64,000 nt of DNA from Echria macrotheca (taxonomy: Eukaryota > Ascomycota > Sordariomycetes > Sordariales > Schizotheciaceae), in contig MU839843.1 of the NCBI GenBank assembly GCA_030411725.1, forward strand, positions 1 to 64,000, given 5' to 3'. A program made the translations under genes and the position numbers. This document shows positions 1-10,221 of this stretch, piece after piece. The notes beneath the pieces are model-generated. The model saw only the letters and a program-made list of their open reading frames with translations. It had not been told where the DNA came from and did no database searches. Numbering within the stretch: the stretch's first letter is position 1; every line of letters starts with the position of its first letter.

Positions 1-90
1 TAACCCTAACCCTAACCCTAACCCTAACCCTAACCCTAACCCTAACCCTAACCCTAACCCTAACCCTAACCCTAACCCTAACCCTAACCC
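1..90. repeat. Telomere repeat tract (TAACCC x15)
   Basis: Fifteen uninterrupted TAACCC units, the C-rich strand of the TTAGGG telomere repeat, begin at base 1 and stop abruptly at TAAGGCC. This fixes the orientation: the chromosome terminus lies to the left and everything in the window is subtelomeric. TTAGGG is the standard telomere repeat of filamentous ascomycetes. Confidence 0.98.
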
Positions 91-92
91 TA

Positions 93-281
93 AGGCCTTG
101 TAGGACCCAACTGCGGGCCCTCCTCCCCGCGTCAACCCGTACCCATTCATCACGGTGCTATAGGACACGCAAAATGCGGTTGCTATAACTTCTATCTATG
201 ATCCCCTCTCTGCCTATGTGGACATCTCGTACCCGCAATTTTCAGATAACTAACCTGCCTCTGAGATACCTCCTCCCCTGA
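93..281. other. Short telomere-gene junction, no gene
   Basis: Ordinary mixed-composition sequence with no telomere-linked helicase and no tandem subtelomeric repeat. The first gene's stop codon follows directly, so the 3' region of that gene must lie within about 190 bp of the telomere tract. Confidence 0.7.
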
Positions 282-1940
282 TTAAAACTCAAACACCTCT
301 TCCTCAACAAAAACTAAACCATCCCTGTTGCTTGCACGCGCGGCCGCCGTCCTTCCGGCATTCTTGAGCGGTTGCGGCCCACAGACGCTCATAGCCACAT
401 CGAGTCCCGGATTCTTCTCGCGTATGTTCTTCACCCATTCCACGATATCCGGTCGTCCCTGCATAATGTCGCCTGGTCCGCTGTACTCCATCGTTTGCTC
501 CTCTTCCATCTCATACTCCCAACGACCAACATCGTCATTTCCCGCCTTCTTCCTCCGATCGGTGACGTGGATCAGGACACTGAGTGTCACTGGGACATCA
601 GGTCGCGAAGTCAAGGCTGCTAGCTCCTTGAGCTCTGGTACAAACCAGCGCACATCACGGATATCTCCAACCGTCCAAAGCAAGTAGACACGCCACTGAC
701 CGCCAGCAGTGTGTGGCGAAGGCTTTCCGACGGCGCGCTTGACCATATGTGATGCAATGCTGATGGCTGGCGTGATCCCGATACCGCCCGCCACGAGGGC
801 TACGATGGGGTATCGCGCCCACTGGAGCCTTCCCACTCCATACGGCCCATCTACCCGTATCTTGAGAGCGGCTGAATCCATCATCCCTTCCTGGCCGGCC
901 ACCTTGTGTATTTCTTTGGTATATCCACCTAACCCTCGTATCGCGAAGGTGGCTGTCTGATGGTCCTCGGGTGGGGAGGCGATAGTGAAAGGGTGCCAGT
1001 TGAGAGCAGACAAGCCGGGAATTTGGATCCAGGCCATCTGCGCGGGCAAGGACGCCGCGACACCACGACCCTCGAGTTGGATCTTAACAACATCACCACC
1101 AAAGGCGGCGGGGTAGTGCGTGATAGACCGAACACGGATTTGGCGGACCTTGAAACTATAGCAAAGACGCCAGAAGCGATCGAGAGCCCACAGGATAAGC
1201 CCCGGCAGCAGGAACTCGGGCCCGTACGCGGCGTGGTATAACCCGCCCGCGACAAACACCAAGAACAAAAAGTGAGTGTAGGCAAACACCTCGAATGCGC
1301 GGCGGCGGACGATGCGCAATGAGGTCAAAAAGATGAGAGCCAGCGCCGTCCATGCCATGATGCCGATCCGGATGCGCGTATTTTGCACCACAACGTCAAA
1401 TTGGTTCGTGGCCACGTAGTTTGTCACGGTCAGGCCAAAGTGCATGCTTGCGTGCACAACGGTCGCGACGCCAGCCCAGCGGTGGTACGCCAGAAGAATC
1501 GGGGCCGGGATTCGGGCGACGAGGGAAAACAGGTTCGTCCCGCGGGTGGGCAGCAGTAGTGCCAACCCGCCGTTGGCGATGGTCAGCCAGCCGTAGATCT
1601 GGTAGTCGGTCGAGTAGCGGATGCGGTTCCACCCGAAGAGCACGTTGAGCCCGATGAAGACTAGGCACCGGATGAGCAGGGCGACATGGTGGTCCGTCAG
1701 AACAGGCGCCGGTGAGGGTCGCACCAAGAAACTATGAAGCCAAACGTAGGGTGCCCAGTGGGGGCGCGAGCGTCGCGGGGTGACGTTGCCTCGCTTCCAC
1801 AGGGACAAAAGATAGGTCGGGACCCGGAGCATGCTCTCGATGAACAACATCGCCAAGACGCAGAGGAAGTAGGCTCTGGCCGCTGTGTGTTGGTCACTGA
1901 TGACCGGCCGAAAGGCGTAGTGGAGCGGCTGCATCTTCAA
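282..1940 (-). CDS. Ferric/cupric reductase-like transmembrane flavocytochrome
   Basis: Intact single-exon gene of 552 residues. The expected role is to pass electrons from NAD(P)H through FAD and two haems across a membrane to Fe(III) or Cu(II). The N-terminal half carries several hydrophobic spans, with histidines at 153, 163/167, 223 and 236 spaced like the paired haem ligands of the ferric-reductase/NOX core. HPFT at about 316-319 is the FAD-binding motif, GGIGITP at about 385-391 is the NAD(P)H loop, and a CGPQP element lies near the C-terminus. Length is typical of short fungal FRE-type proteins. No obvious signal peptide is visible. Its 3' end faces the telomere about 190 bp away, so expression may be open to telomere silencing (inference). 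The metal substrate cannot be told from sequence. Confidence 0.88.
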   Translation of the reverse strand: MKMQPLHYAFRPVISDQHTAARAYFLCVLAMLFIESMLRVPTYLLSLWKRGNVTPRRSRPHWAPYVWLHSFLVRPSPAPVLTDHHVALLIRCLVFIGLNVLFGWNRIRYSTDYQIYGWLTIANGGLALLLPTRGTNLFSLVARIPAPILLAYHRWAGVATVVHASMHFGLTVTNYVATNQFDVVVQNTRIRIGIMAWTALALIFLTSLRIVRRRAFEVFAYTHFLFLVFVAGGLYHAAYGPEFLLPGLILWALDRFWRLCYSFKVRQIRVRSITHYPAAFGGDVVKIQLEGRGVAASLPAQMAWIQIPGLSALNWHPFTIASPPEDHQTATFAIRGLGGYTKEIHKVAGQEGMMDSAALKIRVDGPYGVGRLQWARYPIVALVAGGIGITPAISIASHMVKRAVGKPSPHTAGGQWRVYLLWTVGDIRDVRWFVPELKELAALTSRPDVPVTLSVLIHVTDRRKKAGNDDVGRWEYEMEEEQTMEYSGPGDIMQGRPDIVEWVKNIREKNPGLDVAMSVCGPQPLKNAGRTAAARASNRDGLVFVEEEVFEF

Positions 1941-2931
1941 GTTGGCTCAGGAAAGGGAAAAGATGGTTAAAGAAAAGCGATTTGGTTGCGTTTTGGATGT
2001 CCAGTTTGCTTTGGGATGTGTGCTGAGTGTTCGTTCTTCAAGATCCGTCCTCGTTTTTAACTTTGTACGTGTTCTCGCCCCGCCTCAACATATTGATACT
2101 TGGAGCGAATTGGGAATGTGATTCCCAGCCATACCGCAGGGCACAATAACAAATGGAGATAAGGCATCTTTAAGGTTGGAATCAAGAACCACTCGGATCT
2201 GGCCCCAATGCACGTGGAATCAAGAAGTTGGCAGTGTGTCCACCTCAAGCCCCGAAACTGTTTCTAACTGACAGTGTCAGACGCAAACGAAAAAGATTCC
2301 TGAGGATACTCGGTGCCGAATGTGCGACAGTCAACCCGTTGTGAGTGCATTGGCTATGGAATCATTGCATCGTCGAATGATTTGTTTGGTCTTGTTTAAT
2401 TGCCTGTCCCCCCTGTCGATGGGTTGAGACCAGTCGAGCCATGATGTGGAATCAAGGTTGCACGACAGTCTTGGCGCTCAGCCTGCCGAATAATGTGGTC
2501 CCTAGGAGTGCCAGCCAACCAGAAACCTCCATGTCACGGTCTGAAAAACTCATCGGCGTCCCTTTTAGGACACGGCTGGCTATCTTATCCGGTATTATGC
2601 AGGGAGGAGCTTTGGAATCATAACGCATGCGGACGTACCCGAGCCGATCTGAGCACTTCGTACCGTAGCTGCCAGGGTAGTCATCTTGAACGTGAGATCC
2701 TATGCCAGGCATCTGTCAAAGCTTACCAACCTTGCTGTGGAATCTAGTCACAGGCCGTGTATATATGCTCAATATGTTCCGGTGGCCGTTCCAAAGACTC
2801 ACTGACTTTCACTTCATCATCATCTCTCAACTCTTCAACTGCCATCGATAGACTTCCGCTCATCACCATCGTTCCCAGCAAACTCGAAGTACAACGACAA
2901 CAACAGCATAACACAAACAGACCCCTTTAAA
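1941..2931. other. Divergent intergenic region between reductase and DM13 gene
   Basis: Shared upstream region of two divergently transcribed genes. A TATATA element near 2760 lies about 170 bp before the DM13 start codon, followed by a CT/CA-rich leader typical of fungal 5' UTRs. Short reading frames here look like chance. Confidence 0.5.
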
Positions 2932-3492
2932 ATGCAATACACGGTCTTCCTAGCTTTTGCCCTCGCCTCGGCGGCCTTCGGGCAATCCTCCTCCCAAACA
3001 AAGATGGGCTGGTCCGGCACCCTCTCCAGCCTTGATGGCGGTCTAGGCGGCACCGTAACCGTCACCAACGCCACAGCCCTAACCATCACCAATTATGCGC
3101 TTGCGGACGCCTCTGCTCCGGCGCTCTACTGGTGGGGCAGCAAGTCAGCGAGCATAGGCGACGGTTCCGGTTTCCGCATCTCTAACGAGCACGTCGCCCA
3201 GGCCGCCACTACCAACACTCACATTATTGTCCTTGACGCCGGGAAGACGCCCGCTGATTTTGTGACAGTCGGGCTGTGGTGCGAGAAGTTCAGCGCCAAC
3301 TTTGGGCAGGCCAGCTTGACGGCTCCCTCGGGGGCGGGATCGAGCCCCACGAGCAGTGCGAACACGCCGCAGACGACGGCGACGACAACGGCTGGGGGCA
3401 TGTCGAGCTCGGCTTCGGGAAGGATTTCGGTGGGGGTCTGGGGGGTTGCTGTTGGCATTCCCGCGCTATTGTTTGCCTACTTCTCGATCTAA
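2932..3492 (+). CDS. DM13-domain secreted protein, GPI-anchor type
   Basis: Intact 186-residue protein. Residues 1-17 form a signal peptide (MQYTVFLAFALASAAFG). Residues about 25-128 match the DM13 fold: a GW-SGTL opening, a GTVTVTNATALTI strand, a YWWG stretch, then VGLWCEKFSANFG with its conserved cysteine. A Ser/Thr-rich stalk follows, and the last 20 residues are hydrophobic with no charged tail, as in GPI-anchored wall proteins. DM13 domains have been proposed to act in extracellular electron transfer through a redox-active cysteine. The gene is divergent from a ferric reductase, so a shared surface redox role is attractive but inferred. Confidence 0.8.
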   Translation: MQYTVFLAFALASAAFGQSSSQTKMGWSGTLSSLDGGLGGTVTVTNATALTITNYALADASAPALYWWGSKSASIGDGSGFRISNEHVAQAATTNTHIIVLDAGKTPADFVTVGLWCEKFSANFGQASLTAPSGAGSSPTSSANTPQTTATTTAGGMSSSASGRISVGVWGVAVGIPALLFAYFSI

Positions 3493-4390
3493 TGAATGTT
3501 GGCTCCTTGGAATTGCAAGGGAGGTTTGAGTTGCGAGATGAGGAATGATGTTTGTAGTACGTGGTTACTGAGCATGTTAGCCGAGATATCTTTATTTTGT
3601 GATATGAAATATGAAGCTTTGAAGTCGCGCTTGGTTTAGTTCCCGTTTACCGTGTTTCCTGGAACAACGAATGGACCACGTGCGGATAGATGCCATGTTT
3701 AATATGCGAGTGTTAGCTAACCAGCGTGGAGTTGACAAAATGCGACTTAGAGGCTGTGTTGGAGGAGAGGGGAAGAGCATACGGAGCAAAAGCGGGTGTC
3801 CTCTCTCAGATGCAGTAATCAAAGAGGCCTTCTCGGGACACACTCGCAATTCTTCCTGCCACACCCTCCCCACCTTTCTCCCACTTTTCCACCTGTCACC
3901 TAGCTATCATTTAAAACACCCCGTTTTCGGCCGGAAAAGTACCACTTTGAATGCTGCGGCAGTAACCGCTGTAACAAAGGAAACCATCTGTAGAGTTGGG
4001 CCTTACCGGTCTATTTATCTAAGTTATCCCAAAGCCGTATATCCCGAGCCCGGGACATCTCTTGCTTGGCCGAACGTCCCTGTCCCGGGGCCGGGACAGA
4101 AGATGTTGGGACGGTACATGAGTACTTGTCCTTTTGATTCTGCTTCTTGGGCCCGCTTGGTGCATGCGGCCTGGCCTGTTTCGGGGTTTATGACAGTTTG
4201 TAAGAGGTGTAAGCGTGAGACTTTGGAGGACAGAAATCTCTAGCGCTCATATAAAGTGATACAAATACACAAGACAGTTAGTTTTCAAAATGGGTCACAT
4301 TTTTGGCCATTTTTATATATGGGACCAGTTCTGGGCCGCCTCGGCTAAAGTTGAAGCAATTCACAGGCTGCGGCGCAGCCTGCCGAAAAT
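3493..4390. other. Intergenic region with one perfect GC-rich inverted repeat
   Basis: No gene can be supported; a 190-codon frame at 3671-4243 has no recognisable features. Bases 4080-4099 form a 9+9 bp inverted repeat (CTGTCCCGG, 2-bp spacer, CCGGGACAG), a possible dimeric zinc-cluster factor site or hairpin. Confidence 0.4.
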
Positions 4391-4519
4391 GGCAATTAGG
4401 GTGAGCAAAGGTGAGCCAGCCGGAGCGAATCCTGATCAGGAACTGAGCTGAGCCTGAGCCAGGCTGAGCAACGTCAAGTACGAAAAAGGAAAATTTGTGT
4501 GCCCAGATTCGTCGCACAC
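4391..4519. repeat. Border element of decayed island, copy 1
   Basis: A GGTGAGC/CTGAGC low-complexity stretch followed at 4481-4519 by a 39-bp sequence that recurs, with a few substitutions and in the same orientation, at 24537-24575. Both copies border AT-rich decayed islands, as expected for remnants of one repeat family. Confidence 0.6.
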
Positions 4520-4908
4520 TATAGACTATGTCATGTATTGGAAAGAGACTCAAGAAGTCGCCTCGTGATGAGGAACTCGTGCTGATTACCGGATGCGGGA
4601 GTTGGTTTGTGGAGGGGGCTCAGGGATTCATAACATCGGATCTTGGACCTCGGACGGAGGCACACCAGAGTGCCGCCGCCTGTGTCTTTGATTGACAATC
4701 ACTTGAGGCCCCCGTCATAGTAGATACCACACGTCAAGGCAACTCACCGTGTTCGGTCGAAAAACCCATACGTCCTCAAAACCAAAGAGAAAGCAACAGA
4801 TATCATTCTTGCCCCATTCTAATCCACACCACAACATTATCCTACCCAACGCCATCCAACACACAATCCAAACACCACCGCAACTTCATCCCCCTCCAAC
4901 CCCGCCGG

Positions 4909-6330
4909 CTACACAAAAGTAGGCATAATCCTCGCCCGACTAATCGTCCCCGTCAACCTGCCCGCGTACCCAACCCCCGCCCCGTCGTTCAAATCGTCCT
5001 CGGCCCAGATCGCCTCCAGCAGCCGTCGCACGTGGTTAAACGACTGCGACCCGGGCCCCTTCTCGGTACGCCCGACCAGGTCCAGAACCGCCGCGCGCTA
5101 CTCATCGCACCGCGCCTCACACCCAAAGATAAACACAGGGAATTATCTATCGTACGCGCCAAGGCAATTTATCAGCGAGAACGCGCGGTCGACGTATTTC
5201 TGGGTCCGGGCGCGCTGGGAAGGCTGTTGGAAGTCAACCGCGCGGTAGAGGTAGACTAGTATTGCGAGCTGGTAAAGTTCGAAAAGAAGCGAGAAGTCAA
5301 GGATAGGCGAGATTGAGGAGAGGTCGAGGCTGCAGATGCGCTAGTCGAGGATATTAAGGTAGGATTTATGGTCATCGTCGGGGACCACGGGGGAAGGGGC
5401 GTCGACGTGGACTGTGTCACAAACTTTAGCGAGAAGCTAGATTAGGCAGAGAGCGGGTGTAGTGGATTAAGGGACCTGCTAATGTAAGTTTCTAGCCGGA
5501 CAAAGGTTAGTCAAATGAAATACCTCGGCGCGGATATATATAAACGTCGCGTAGTCGAGCGACTCGGAGAGTACGCAGGAGAAACTCGGCAGGGGCAACG
5601 CCGTCATCTGTTTACGTTTCCAGTACCGCAGACTAAAGTAGGCCAGGACGTCGTAATAGTAAACCCAGTCCAGCAGGATGGCCAAGTCAACACCCAGCCG
5701 CCCGCGGTTAAGCCCGGCGGCTTTAATCACGTCTTTAACGCCGCGGAGGAATACCATCTATTCGCCCAAAGTACACGAAAACTGTAAATTTACAACTATT
5801 AATACTATTAATATCCCCTTATTTTATTAAAAAAAAGAAATTTTCCGAAAATACTCAAAGCTAACCTTAAACGAATATATTAACATTCCTACCGCAATAT
5901 ACTATATCGCCTTTATCGTCCTAATCAGCTAGCTTACGCTAACAATACCTAACGCACACAGCGCCGAAATCTTCAAGTCAAAAGCCTAACCATATACGTT
6001 TTAGCGGTATAGCGACAAGAATATAAATAGCAACTATAATACGGCCTTTACCGACAACGTATTTCCCGCCAACGCGGTCCAGATTAACGCATTACTAAAC
6101 TCGGCGGAATTATAGCCGAAAATAGCAAGCGAGTACGAAGCAGCAAGCTAAAAATACTAAAGCAGCTCCTAGTCGCCTATATTAAGGCGCGCTAAGTTTT
6201 ATTCTAATGGGATATTTAATATCGGTCGGGTATAGCCTTTTAAAAAAGTATATTAATAGGTTTCCGAAATGGAAAGGTAAGTCTTAAACAGCTTACCGTA
6301 ATACGCCTTTATATCCTAATATATAACGTA
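4909..6330 (-). pseudogene. RIP-damaged fungal transcription factor (acriflavine-sensitivity-control type)
   Basis: Read on the minus strand, blocks of recognisable protein are broken by many stops. Near 6100-5950 there is a block beginning LLQYFQLAASYSLAIFGYN and continuing to a KISALCAV segment. Near 5750-5650 comes GVKDVIKAAGLNRGRLGVDL. Near 5250-4909 come a VYLYRAVDFQQPSQRA block, FGCEAR and a terminal RRLLEAIWAEDDLNDG. This order matches the fungal-specific transcription factor domain (Fungal_trans_2, acr-2-like). Several stops read as CAG-to-TAG changes, as RIP produces. Any N-terminal zinc cluster is beyond recognition; a basic stretch near 6380 may be its relic. Not functional. Confidence 0.7.
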
Positions 6331-8200
6331 AACCAGCCGTACTAAACAAGCTTAAGTACTATCGTTATCTCCTTTTTCTTTCGCCGGCGATTAACTTACT
6401 GCAGCCCGCCATTTATCCCCTACCAGCGGCTATAAGAGCCGGAGCCCCTATTTTAAATTTCCCCTCCCCTAATTTAATCTCGATATATTTATCTTTAGTT
6501 TTATTATTTATTAATTATTCCTTTTTAATAACCTTTACTTTATTTTTATTTATTTATTAATTAAACTAACGTTAATTACGGTAATAAAAAATATATTATA
6601 AATAGCTGATAAATTACGTAACCTTTAAATAAACACCCTTATCCGCGCTATTAGCCTCGATTTACCTTATTTTTAATCCTTAAGTTATATAGCAGCTAAT
6701 TAGTAAAGCTAGCTAGTTCGGAACGTAACGTTTAGGATTTTAATTTATACTTGCAGTTTATTTATAAATAATTTAAAACCACTATTTATTACTAAACTAC
6801 GAAATAAAGTCGCTACTATTGCCTTTTTCGATACTAGCTTTGGTAATTACCCCCCTTATAAGCCCTACAGCGTACTTTAATGTATTTGGGCTAGTAAAAT
6901 ATAAAGTATAAGCTATAAATTTAACAGCTACTACTTTTATTTTTTATTATACCTTTTTAATTACTATAAATATTAGTAACTTAACTTTAAAATAGCAAGG
7001 AAAACTGGAAAAAACCTTAGGAAAAAAAACTTATAATTGGTATATTACCTTATATTAACTATACCCGGGGCAACTGAGAGAAATAAAATATTATCCTACT
7101 TATATTAAGTATTAAATTTAACTATAATTATATTAACCGCTACTTTATTAATTAAATATAATGGTTTAGGGAAGATATTTTACTTATTAGTAAAGTTAAT
7201 ATTTAAGAAGCCGCTATTAATAAAAATAATTTTTTTAACCTTGCTTTTAAAAATAAATAATATAAATAGGTGGAAAAAGTAAATTTAATTAAATACGTTA
7301 ACTTTAAAGAGATTTTTTATCGTTTTACTAACTTTTTTAAGCTTATTAGTACTGTTACTATTAGTTAATTACCTTAACCGAAAAATAGGAGATTAATAAT
7401 TCCCTAATAGGAAAAAGAGCGTTAAGTATTAAAATAAGTTTAGTATTTATAATAATATAATTAAAATTGCTTTTAATAATTTAAGCCGTTTTAACAGCGG
7501 TAGTTTATTAGCTAAATAAGTACGTACTATCTAAATAAGGTCCTTTAAGCTTTATCTTAAAAGTATCATAATTAGCGACATTAATTTGTAGGATGTAGAT
7601 ATTTAATTACGTCTTTAAATTAGCGTTTTCAAATACCTTTTTGTCCATTTTAGCCTTATTCCTAATAAGTCCGACGACGATATTTTAGGGATTATTTAAG
7701 TATTAATGGAGGAATTTGTATTAATAAAATATATTAGGTTAGTTTTATATTAGGTTTGTGGATATTTACCCTAATACCCTTGGAAACTCCAATAATAATA
7801 AAGGAAGGTATTATAATTTTAATTAATATAACGTATTCGAAGTTATGTTTTAATTAGGCTTTAATAAATTTATAAACTGCTAACCCGGAAAATATATCCT
7901 ATAGGGTTATTACTGCTGCTCTTATATACCCGGATTTGGACTTATAAGCCCAGGCAACGTAATCTTCTTTTCCCAGTAAAAGTATATCTCCTAACTTTCC
8001 AAATTAATTAAGCGATTCTCTTTACTTCTCAATTGGAAATCCTAATTCGACACGTTATCTACCATCTATGGACCAGCTTATATAAGAGTTGCCCAGAATT
8101 CGAGCTAAGGATACACCCGCATACCATAACGTGGCATTTTATGCTCGGGGCAAATTCGGTTCACCCAGGCCCACTAATCGGGGTAAGCTAGGGTAAGTTT
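6331..8200. repeat. AT-rich, RIP-like decayed repeat
   Basis: Strongly AT-rich, TpA-dense sequence with no open frame on either strand, abruptly different from its flanks. Near 8185 it ends in GGGGTAAGCTAGGGTAAG, resembling the inverse of sequence near 24508 in the second island. Composition and placement fit an old transposon or duplicated segment destroyed by C-to-T mutation. No transposase or reverse transcriptase motif survives, so the element class is unknown. Confidence 0.6.
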
Positions 8201-10221
8201 AAGGTAATACTAAATTCGTTAGCGTCGTTTCGTTCGGCGGTCGCGCGGCCATCCGCAAGCTCCGGAGCGCTTCCCGGCCTCTCTCCCGCTCCTAGCGAAT
8301 TTTAATAGGTTGCAGGAAAGACTAAGCGACATGCTCAAACAGTTAACGGATGTGGGAAAGAAGGAAAAAGCGGGGCAAAGTCACGTAAGGAAATTTTCTT
8401 ATCTTATCAGATTTAAAAGTGGAGTAAAAAACAGGTCGGATCCCATCGGACTATCTGACGACAGGATTATATTCCAACCTTTAGTAGCGCTTATTAAACT
8501 TTGGTTTCAATGCTGCTGGTCTGGCATGAAGCTTTGCTGGGGGGGGGGCTTCCTTGGAATTCCCGTCTCGCTATCGGGGCTGCCGTTTTTAACTGGTCGG
8601 CCGCGCTTCGCCCGGCCGCGGCATCCACCAATCACCAGCTCAGCGCACGGACCCCATATTTATCCTTCAGACTAATGTCAGAAACGCTGCACCACTGTTC
8701 TGATCACTTCCAGAGCGATCAGATCAGAAAATTGAGGGTTGTAACTGCTTCAATCTGCTCTATTTTCTGGGGTAGCCAGATGGCTCTATTTTGTGTGGTT
8801 GAGTGCATGAAAAGGATTGACAGTTTGATCGCCACCAGTGCCGCAGTGCCGTTAGCCACGTACAGCCACTTCGTGGCTGGCACCCTCCTTTTTGACAGTA
8901 ACCTAGACTAGTATACCTTTTTCTACAACAGTGGATCCCGTGCCTCTGAATTATGGTCAGCTCACGCGATCTAATGGCCGCAATGGCCTCTTTTCCTCGT
9001 TTCTTTGCAGTTCAATTCTCGGAGCCAGCCAACTGCGTCCAACGTTTGCCTGCACCTTCTCGGAAGTATATTCTTCTCCTCAGCAGTTCCTGATACAAAA
9101 TGCAGCTAGCCGATGCAATGTCAGCCTTCTCTAAATTCCTTCCCTTCTTGCTTCCTCTCTTCGGTTTGTTGTTTCTTATTCTGTTGGACTGGTACCCGGG
9201 AAAGACATATTTTAGGCTGAAAGGGTCTATTCAGCTGTCTGTGGATGGGTCGCGGTCCAGAAAGAAGAGCCTGTCAGGCCCAGGATGTGCGCGGAGCACA
9301 GGACGAGGTGCAGAGGGGGTGCTCCGCGGAGTGGTTCATGACGAGCCGAGCAGCGTCAAGATCAAAGTATGACTCTGATAATATTCCGGACTTTCACCTC
9401 TGATTGGGAAAATATACGCGTCCAATGAATTTTCCACCTCTGGAGCTGAAGATATGCCGTCTCATCAATAATTCATGCGGGCGGGGTGAGGATCAGACAG
9501 TGAGCTGTCAGTTCTAGTGGGGGACTGCCCATCCGCTAGAGCAGCCTCAGCCAGCCACGCTTCTACTTCCCCGCATTCACCGAGGTCAGACTGTAAAGGG
9601 TAACAGCCAATGGATATTGGGCCTGATAAGCAGAGTTTCCGTGCAGGGGAATCTTGACTCCCAGAAGACTCAAGAAGGCCTCATTCGTGGCGTTTTCAGC
9701 TCGGCACATGCAGGAGATTCCTGCAGCCGTCGGGCCGATTCTTGGCACCGCGTGAATCCTACATCTTCGGCTTTCCTTGACAGGCCAGGCGCATCGAGAT
9801 GCGGTCCAGACAAATCTAGATGAGGTTGTAGGTCAAATCAGAGAGGTATCGACCTGGACACTGCAGCCTCCTCGGTCAAATCAAGGCGGCCTGAGGGCTG
9901 TCCCAGATCCCTCCCTGCGCCCGCCAATCTATCCCGCCCGGTGCAGGCCGCTCCTGACAGAGCCGCTCAAGTCCTGGTGCATTTCCCTGCGGATTGCTGT
10001 TTGAGGAAGTCTTACACGAGGCAGGCGCGTGTTGTGGGTGAATTTGGGCACCTCGATGCGTGTATTCCGGAAAACAGTGACAAAAGACAAATGAGTGCTG
10101 GTGGTGCTCGCTCTCCCTCGACTTATTCGTGTTTCTCCATCGTTTCCCCCAGTCCAACGATCGATAAGCCCGCTGTCAGCGTGACTCCTGCCGCCGTCCC
10201 TCATTTTGTCATACTCCTACT
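8201..10221. other. Long intergenic region, no supported gene
   Basis: Composition returns to normal. Several frames of 60-136 codons exist (for example 8501-8911 and 9100-9372, the latter with a hydrophobic N-terminus), but none has a recognisable domain or clear splice partners. A run of ten G occurs at 8539-8548. The last few hundred bases would hold the promoter of the peroxidase gene. Confidence 0.4.

Noticed and set aside
3671..4243. 190-codon plus-strand frame
   Set aside because: Random-looking composition with stops in plausible extensions; no recognisable motif.
6331..8200. Intact transposon coding region in the AT-rich island
   Set aside because: I looked for transposase or reverse transcriptase motifs on both strands and found none; every frame is closed.
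8501..9372. Overlapping open frames, one with a hydrophobic N-terminus
   Set aside because: No domain, no clear splice partners and no protein-like conservation pattern.
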